Origin: Solirubrobacterales bacterium
GTDB lineage: Bacteria; Actinomycetota; Thermoleophilia; Solirubrobacterales; Solirubrobacteraceae
Direction: 5' to 3'
Length of the DNA: 12,980 nt
NCBI GenBank assembly: GCA_025964065.1
Contig: JAOPZO010000303.1
Location: 1-12,980 of the forward strand
Shown: positions 7,742 to 12,980 of the stretch, piece after piece
Position numbering within the stretch: the stretch's first letter is position 1
How the letters are laid out: the number at the start of each line of letters is the position of its first letter
Made by a program: the position numbers and the translations under genes
The notes under the pieces: model-generated
The model's input: only the letters and a program-made list of their open reading frames with translations
Told to the model about the DNA's origin: nothing
The model's database searches: none

Positions 7742-10700
7742 TCAGCTGCGCTGCTTGGCCGCCTTGGCCGTCGCGGCGCGCTTGCGCGCGTTGGAGTCGT
7801 AGCCCGCACGCTGCAGCTCGAGGCGCTGGGCCTTCGGGTCCGGCAGCGACACGGTGGGCATCTCGACGACGCCCGCGTTCGCGTGGATCCACGCGACGGG
7901 CACCGGCGCGAGGACCGGCACGGGCACGGGCGCCTCGCGCACCGGGGCCAGGAGGTTCGCCTCCTCGTACCGGATGTCGCCGCGGCCGTCGACCACGTGG
8001 TTGCTCCCGTCACCCGGGCGGACGGTGTCGCCCCCGCCGCCGCCGACCACGAGGTCGTCGCCCGCGCCGGAGACGATGAGGTCCGGCCCCGCCGCGACGT
8101 CGTCGAGGGTCGAGTGGACCTGCCAGATGACGATGGGCAGGAGGCCGTAGCGCATGAACGGCGCGTCGGACCGGGCCCCGACGACCTCGCCGGAGTCGCC
8201 GAGCAGCACGTTCGCGCCCTCGCCCGCGCGGATGACGTCCGCGCCGGCGCCGCCGATCACGAGATCGTCGCCGAAGCCCGTGGTGATCTCGTCGCCGCCG
8301 CCGACCTCGGGGCTGACCGACTCCGCCCGGTCGAGGTCGCTCGGGTCCTCGTCGTCGCCCGGGCCGGCGTGGCTCCGCAGGATGCCCTTGAAGTCGAAGC
8401 GGCCGCCGTCGCCGAAGACCAGGTTGGTCCCGTCGCCGGCCTGGATGACGTCCGCGCCCGCGCCGCCGATGACGAGGTCGGCGAGGGCGCCGGTGGTGAT
8501 GCGGTCGTTGCCGCCGTGGGTGGCACCCGTGGTCTCGACCAGCGAGAGCGACAGGCCGTCGCCGTTCGCCGTCTCGAGCAGGATGCGCCCGGAGTCGCCG
8601 AGCACGACGCCCGCGCCGGCCCGGTCGGTGATGACGTCGGCCCCGGCGCCGCCGACCATGACGTCGTCGCCGGCGCCGCCGTCGAGCTCGTCGTCGCCGC
8701 CGTCGGCCTCGACGGTCGAGACGATCGAGGTGATCGCGCCCGTGTCGTGCATGAGGTTGCGGCCCGGGAGCTGGTCGACACGGCCGTGGTCGCCGACGAG
8801 GACGTCGATGCCCTCGCCGCCGCGCAGCGTGTCGTTCCCGGCGCGCAGGTCGTCGGAGAAGCGGGCGTCGTCCCGGGCCGAGGGCCGCGAGGTGACGAGC
8901 AGCACCTGTCGGGTGCCACCCGCGGCGAGCTCCGCCTCCACCAGCGAGAGGCGCCGGGTGAGGTCGAGGTTGAAGCCGTCGTCGCCGAGGAGGACGTCGG
9001 CGCCCGCGAAGCCCTCGAGGACGTCGTCCCCGGAGCCGCCGCCCAGCCAGTCCCCGAAGAGCGAGCCGAGCAGGAGGTCGTCGCCGGCGCCGCCGTAGAG
9101 CGAGACCGCGCCGGTGGCCTGGCGGGCGTCGAGGGTGTCGTCGCCGGCCACGAGGCCGCCCACGGGGACGGAGCCCGCCGCGGGCGCGTAGGCGAGGCCG
9201 TCCTGGCTCGAGTCGCCGAAGAGCGCCACGGGACGCGTCGGGCCGCCCGCGTCGAGGACGGTGAGCGCGTCGGCGCCGCCGCCGCCCTGGACGACCGTGA
9301 TGGTGCCGAGGACCGTCTCCGCCACCGTGAAGGTGTCGTCGCCCGCGCCGAGGCGCACGTCGACGACCTCGATCTCGTGGAAGCTGATGCCGGCGGCGAA
9401 GGTCCGCAGGTCGGGAGCGGAGCTCGTGCCGAAGTCGACGCTCATCGCCCCGGTCGTCCCGAGCCCGGAGAGCTGCCCGAAGCCTGTGCGGCTCGGGGTG
9501 AGGCCGTAGATGACGGCCAGTGCGGCGGCCTGGTCGGCGCTGATGAGCCCGAGCGCGCCCGTGCGGCCCACGGTCGCCGCCGTGTCGAGGACGTTCAGGG
9601 TGTCCGTGTCGGACGCCGGGTCGTTCGGGACGACGAGCTCCACGAGGGTCACGTCGGTCTCCGTCGGCAGGATGCGCCCCTGGGTGATGGGCCGGGCCGC
9701 GATGGCGCCGCCCTCGATGACGACCGGCGAGCCGAGCTCCGCGGTGACGTCGAAGCGGTCGCTGCCGGCGCCGCCGACCAGCGTGACGAGGGTGCCCGGG
9801 CGCGTGGAGAGCACGATGAAGTGGTCGTCCCCCTCGAGCCCGTCGACCTCCATCCGCTCGATGCCGTCGAAGGCGACCAGGCGCCCGGCGCCCGTGACGC
9901 CGACGGCCGTGACGACGAAGCGATCGGCCGTCTCGCTGCCGAGGACCACGAGCGCGTCCGCGCCGGCGCCGCCCGCGATGCTCACGAGCGCGTTGACCGC
10001 GTAGGCGATCTCGTCGTCGCCGCTGCCGCCGTCCACCGCGGTACCCCCGGAGGCGTTGGCGCCGGAGCTGAGCACGAAGGCGCGCACGACGAACGTGTCG
10101 TTGTCCGCGTCGCCGTTGAGGGCGAGCGGCGCCTGGTTGCCGTAGATCTGGAAGTCGTCGTCGCCCGCCCCGCCGTTCAGCGTGGTGACGAACGAGACGC
10201 CGCGCGACAGGAACCCGCGCGTGGTCTCGACGGTGGCGACCGGGTCGCCGACGGCGACCCGCGGGAGGTCGCGGGAGGTGCCGAAGAGCTGGCCGACCTG
10301 GAAGCCGTCGGCCCCGAGCCCGCCGTCGATCGTGAGCGGGGCGGGCGTGTCGTCGAGGAAGGCCTCGTCGTCCCCCGCGCCCATGTCGAGGTGGACGGCG
10401 TCGATGGACGCGTCGATGCCGACGCGCTCGTAGGCGTCGGTGGCCGTGCGGCCCGGGATCGTCGCCATGGCGGTGATGGAGTTGGCGCGGACCAGGAACG
10501 TCTCGGCGGCGGCGGTCGCGACGAGCTCGAGGCGGTCGACGCCTGCGTCGGTGCCCGAGTCGTGGACCAGGAAGACGACGTCCTGCGTGGCGGTCAGGAG
10601 GATCCGCACGGTGTCGGCGCCGGCCCCGCCGTCGACCTCGACCATGTCGCGCTGGGGGAGCGTGACCCCGAGGACGTCGCGCGGACGGCCCTGCGCGTCG

Positions 10701-12980
10701 GTGCCGTTGACGAGGGCGCCCGGGCCCGAGCCGACGAGCTTGTGCGCGATGTCGAGCGACGGGACGGCGTCGAGGACGACCAGGTCCTCGCCCGCCCCGG
10801 TGGAGATGCGGACGTGGCCGACGAGCGCCCGGGGCGAGAACTCGACGCGGTCGTCCTGCGCCCCGGTGACGATGTCGATGAGCTGCGCGCCGAGCGCCCC
10901 GAGGACCGTCACCGTCGCACCGGTCGCGTCGGCCGGGCCGACGAGGTCGACGGAGAGCACGATCCGGTCCGCGGCCGTCAGCGAGGCGTCGGTCGCCAGG
11001 AGCAGGGCGCCGCTCACCGTCAGCAGGATCGAGCCCGTGATGGCGAGGACGTCGCCGGTCACCGTGAGGACGCCGGGGGCCCCGGCGGGGGTGTCGAGGA
11101 GGACGACGACGACGTCGCCGGTGACGGCGGTCGCGTTGCCGAGGTCCAGGTCGCCGATCTCGTTGATCGTGATGCCCGTGAGGCCCACGAGCCCGGTCAC
11201 CGCCGTCGAGGAGAAGTCCGTCTCCAGGGGGTTCGCGGCGGTGCCGACGGTCCCGGAGGCGCGGAGGTCGCCGCGCCCGGCGACGACGTCGAGCGCGCCC
11301 GTGGTGTCCGCGTCGAGGATCGAGCCCGCCGTGGTCACGAGCTGGGCCAGGCCCGTGGTCCGGACGAGGCTGACGAGGACGTCGCCCGCGGCGAGCAGGT
11401 CGATCGTGCCGCTGCCCGCATCAACCGTCGTGCCGTCGGTCATGGTGACGAAGGTGCCGGCGCGGAAGGTGATCGTGCCGCCGCCCGAGGTGATGTCGCG
11501 GTTGACGATGATCCCCTCGCTGGCCTGCAGGAGGATCGCGCCGCCGCCGGAGTCGATCGCCTCGTCGACGGTCAGCGTGCTGGCGAGCACGAGGGTGAGC
11601 AGCCCGCTGGCCTGGACGCCCGTCATGCCGTCGTCGAGGCCACCCACGACGAGGTCCCCGAAGTTCTTGATCCACATGGACTGGAACGAGCGGGCCTCGA
11701 GGCGTGCCACGCTCGTCTCGAGGAAGTCGCCGGCCGTCCCGATGCCGGTGGACGCCCGCAGCACCGCCCCCGTCGCGACGATCTGCGCGTCGGCACGCGT
11801 CTCGCCGGAGGTCGGGCTGCGCCCGTCGAGGATCGCGCCGTCGCTGAAGATGCTGACCGTGCCGAGCAGGGCCGAGATCCGGTTGACGAGGGCGTTCCCG
11901 CGGACGTCGAGCGTCACGTTGCCGGTGGACGAGACGATCGACTGGACGGTCGTCGCGCCCATGCTGCGCAGGAACACCCCGGCCGGGGCGGTGATCGTCA
12001 GCGGGCCGGCCGGGTCGAGCTCGATCTGCACGAGGTCGTCGCGCGTGCCCACGGCGTCACGGACGACGATGGTCAGGGACGTGCCGGTGATCCCGGAGAT
12101 CGTGCTCTGGCCCTGGACGAGGCCGCCGGCCTCGACCGTCAGGCCGACGTGGCCGCCCGCCGAGAGCTCGTCGAAGCGGAGGTCGCCGCCGAGCTGGCGG
12201 ACGATGAGGCGGCCGCCGGCCTCGGCCGAGACCAGCCGGCCGTCGATGTCGATGGTGAACGGCGCGTCGGAGCCCGCGGCTCCCGCCCCGGCGATGTCAC
12301 CGCTGCCGCTCTTGAGGCGCACGTCGCCCGGGGTGGTCACGTTGGCGTAGGCGACGCCGGTGACGGCGAGCAGCCGGCCCGGCGACGTCAGCCGGACCTC
12401 GCCGCCGGCCTGCACCCGGTCGACGAGCAGCGACGTCGCGCTCGACTGCACGAAGACGTGGCCCGAGGCGGTGACCCGCAGCGCGCCGCGGACGCTGACG
12501 AACAGGGGCGACGTGCGGCCGACGACGACGCGGGTGATGACCGCGTCCGGCGGCTGCTGGCCGAGCTCCCAGGACCGCTCGGCGCCGCCGCCGACCGTGC
12601 CGAAGAGGATCGCGTCGCCCGGAGCGGTGGCCAGCGCCAGCGCGCCCTTCTCCTCGTCGGTGAGCGTCCCCGCACGCAGGCGGTCGACCGTGATCGAGAC
12701 CGGGGCGCCCGACCGCCCGACGCCGCCGCCGACGACGACGAGGCTGACGTCGGTCCCGACGAGGTTCGGGATGCCGATCCCGACCGGCGCGGACCCGGTG
12801 GCGTCGAGCGCGGTGCCGAGCTCGTCGAGGGTCCAGACCGCGTTCTTCGTGAGCTGCTCGCGCTGCAGCGCGGTCGCGGTGAACGCGAAGGTCGGGTCGT
12901 AGGTGACGAACGCGGCCTGGGTGCGCCAGGTGGCGCCGAGCACGCCGCCCGCGACGCCGGGGAGCGGCGCCGGGGTGGTG
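7742..12980 (-). CDS. Giant RTX/haemagglutinin-like calcium-binding exported protein (5' end outside window)
   Basis: The reading frame is open to the right edge, so the true N-terminus and any signal peptide are missing; 1745 residues are visible. Numbering here counts from the GTG at 12943, which is probably internal. Residues 1-690 are Gly/Thr/Val-rich short strands such as GALRVTASGHVFVQSS and DLRFDELSAGGHVGLTVEAG. They look like a parallel beta-helix of the filamentous-haemagglutinin or giant-adhesin kind and carry two GxGTAxxxLET motifs. Residues about 700-1250 hold single calcium-type hexads about 25-60 residues apart, for example MGAGDDEAF, NGGAGDDDF, NGDADNDTF and LGAGDDTFTV. They include a block (about 794-1079) with TVETTRGFLSRGVSF and ETADRFVVTAVGVTGAGR, which I recognise from very large calcium-binding proteins of other phyla. 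Residues 1265-1660 are classical RTX repeats (GGAGADVIxAG). The end is proline-rich (PVREAPVPVPVLAPVPVAW) plus a basic tail (NARKRAATAKAAKQRS). No LPXTG or transmembrane end is seen. Family knowledge: RTX repeats bind calcium and fold as beta-rolls outside the cell. An adhesin or matrix role is inferred. Confidence 0.88.
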   Translation of the reverse strand, partial: TTPAPLPGVAGGVLGATWRTQAAFVTYDPTFAFTATALQREQLTKNAVWTLDELGTALDATGSAPVGIGIPNLVGTDVSLVVVGGGVGRSGAPVSITVDRLRAGTLTDEEKGALALATAPGDAILFGTVGGGAERSWELGQQPPDAVITRVVVGRTSPLFVSVRGALRVTASGHVFVQSSATSLLVDRVQAGGEVRLTSPGRLLAVTGVAYANVTTPGDVRLKSGSGDIAGAGAAGSDAPFTIDIDGRLVSAEAGGRLIVRQLGGDLRFDELSAGGHVGLTVEAGGLVQGQSTISGITGTSLTIVVRDAVGTRDDLVQIELDPAGPLTITAPAGVFLRSMGATTVQSIVSSTGNVTLDVRGNALVNRISALLGTVSIFSDGAILDGRSPTSGETRADAQIVATGAVLRASTGIGTAGDFLETSVARLEARSFQSMWIKNFGDLVVGGLDDGMTGVQASGLLTLVLASTLTVDEAIDSGGGAILLQASEGIIVNRDITSGGGTITFRAGTFVTMTDGTTVDAGSGTIDLLAAGDVLVSLVRTTGLAQLVTTAGSILDADTTGALDVVAGRGDLRASGTVGTAANPLETDFSSTAVTGLVGLTGITINEIGDLDLGNATAVTGDVVVVLLDTPAGAPGVLTVTGDVLAITGSILLTVSGALLLATDASLTAADRIVLSVDLVGPADATGATVTVLGALGAQLIDIVTGAQDDRVEFSPRALVGHVRISTGAGEDLVVLDAVPSLDIAHKLVGSGPGALVNGTDAQGRPRDVLGVTLPQRDMVEVDGGAGADTVRILLTATQDVVFLVHDSGTDAGVDRLELVATAAAETFLVRANSITAMATIPGRTATDAYERVGIDASIDAVHLDMGAGDDEAFLDDTPAPLTIDGGLGADGFQVGQLFGTSRDLPRVAVGDPVATVETTRGFLSRGVSFVTTLNGGAGDDDFQIYGNQAPLALNGDADNDTFVVRAFVLSSGANASGGTAVDGGSGDDEIAYAVNALVSIAGGAGADALVVLGSETADRFVVTAVGVTGAGRLVAFDGIERMEVDGLEGDDHFIVLSTRPGTLVTLVGGAGSDRFDVTAELGSPVVIEGGAIAARPITQGRILPTETDVTLVELVVPNDPASDTDTLNVLDTAATVGRTGALGLISADQAAALAVIYGLTPSRTGFGQLSGLGTTGAMSVDFGTSSAPDLRTFAAGISFHEIEVVDVRLGAGDDTFTVAETVLGTITVVQGGGGADALTVLDAGGPTRPVALFGDSSQDGLAYAPAAGSVPVGGLVAGDDTLDARQATGAVSLYGGAGDDLLLGSLFGDWLGGGSGDDVLEGFAGADVLLGDDGFNLDLTRRLSLVEAELAAGGTRQVLLVTSRPSARDDARFSDDLRAGNDTLRGGEGIDVLVGDHGRVDQLPGRNLMHDTGAITSIVSTVEADGGDDELDGGAGDDVMVGGAGADVITDRAGAGVVLGDSGRILLETANGDGLSLSLVETTGATHGGNDRITTGALADLVIGGAGADVIQAGDGTNLVFGDGGRFDFKGILRSHAGPGDDEDPSDLDRAESVSPEVGGGDEITTGFGDDLVIGGAGADVIRAGEGANVLLGDSGEVVGARSDAPFMRYGLLPIVIWQVHSTLDDVAAGPDLIVSGAGDDLVVGGGGGDTVRPGDGSNHVVDGRGDIRYEEANLLAPVREAPVPVPVLAPVPVAWIHANAGVVEMPTVSLPDPKAQRLELQRAGYDSNARKRAATAKAAKQRS
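7970..9151 (-). repeat. RTX calcium-binding repeat block arranged in six larger units
   Basis: Coding repeats at the C-terminal end of the giant protein. Six units start at residues 1265 (nt 9151), 1366 (8848), 1414 (8704), 1476 (8518), 1547 (8305) and 1618 (about 8092). Each begins with a GGxDxIxTG-like or AGDDTL-like turn. Most continue through one or more GGAGDD/GGAGAD hexads and end in a cap of the form N-hydrophobic-hydrophobic-x-GDxG, for example NLVFGDGG, NVLLGDSG, VVLGDSG, VLVGDHG and VLLGDDG. The cap is followed by a variable insert of about 15-40 residues, such as LSLVETTGAT. The last unit has a degenerate cap, NHVVDGRG. The plus strand shows the matching recurrent gcgccgccgatcacgag-type DNA. 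Confidence 0.82.
11140..11790 (-). repeat. Pair of GxGTA...LET repeats in the haemagglutinin-like region
   Basis: Two stretches of the giant protein share one pattern. At about 11615-11790 it reads GAVLRASTGIGTAGDFLETS, then a strand ending NFGDLVVGGL. At about 11140-11290 it reads GDLRASGTVGTAANPLETD, then a strand ending EIGDLDLGN. I recognise the 'GIGT..NPLET.V..L.A' pattern from beta-strand-repeat giant surface proteins of planctomycetes and proteobacteria. The stretch between them contains Gly-rich strands of the same general type without the LET motif. Confidence 0.55.

Noticed and set aside
7742..9151. CRISPR-like or satellite DNA because of recurring gcgccgccga-type words
   Set aside because: The recurrences follow codon phase and encode GGAGxD hexads with varying spacing. 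There are no constant repeats with unique spacers.
10440..12350. Long plus-strand open frame (636 codons) opposite the giant protein, with similar ones at 8154-9098 and 9510-10004
   Set aside because: These are Ser/Pro/Thr/Arg-rich shadows of the minus-strand repeats. The minus frame has coherent RTX and beta-strand motifs, which these lack.
12941..12943. GTG at 12943 as the true start of the giant protein
   Set aside because: The frame remains open to the window edge (12 further codons), no ribosome binding site or signal peptide follows, and the sequence begins in the middle of a strand-rich region. The gene is therefore treated as 5'-partial.

Overview
The window is very GC-rich (wobble positions are almost all G or C). 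Every gene that can be supported lies on the minus strand, so the biological order runs from right to left. It most resembles a chromosome of a high-GC actinobacterium, probably class Thermoleophilia (Solirubrobacter/Conexibacter/Patulibacter-like). This is an inference from two features. One is a large LuxR-type ATPase regulator of the kind abundant in those genomes. The other is a C-terminal 'two cysteines plus WLRATGT' domain on a secreted protein that I associate with them. No mobile element, tRNA, rRNA or CRISPR array was seen.

Layout in transcription order. (1) Beyond 12980 down to 7742: a giant exported protein, at least 1745 residues and open at the right edge. It has a beta-helix/haemagglutinin-like N-terminal part, a middle part of single-hexad calcium-binding repeats, and a C-terminal run of RTX repeats organised in six higher-order units. 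It ends in a proline-rich segment and a basic tail. (2) After a 77-base spacer, 7664-6270: a 464-residue secreted protein with an apparent internal duplication. (3) Overlapping it by 4 bases, 6273-5458: a 271-residue helical probable lipoprotein. (4) Overlapping that by 1 base, 5458-2954: an 834-residue secreted delta-60-repeat (beta-propeller) protein with two cysteine-bearing Ig-like segments and a third cysteine-containing end domain. (5) After 33 bases, 2920-113: a 935-residue LAL-type (ATPase plus LuxR HTH) transcription regulator. The leftmost 112 bases are unresolved but carry a coding-like wobble pattern in a different register.

Taken together: four consecutive genes for cell-surface or secreted proteins, followed by a cytoplasmic regulator, all co-directional. 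The junctions at 6270-6273 and 5456-5460 are translational-coupling overlaps, so genes 2-4 are almost certainly one transcript. The regulator probably rides on it. The giant RTX-type gene may head the same operon or be separate. A working hypothesis (inference only) is a cell-envelope or extracellular-matrix module built around a calcium-binding giant protein. No dedicated secretion system, sortase motif or enzyme is visible to pin the function down.
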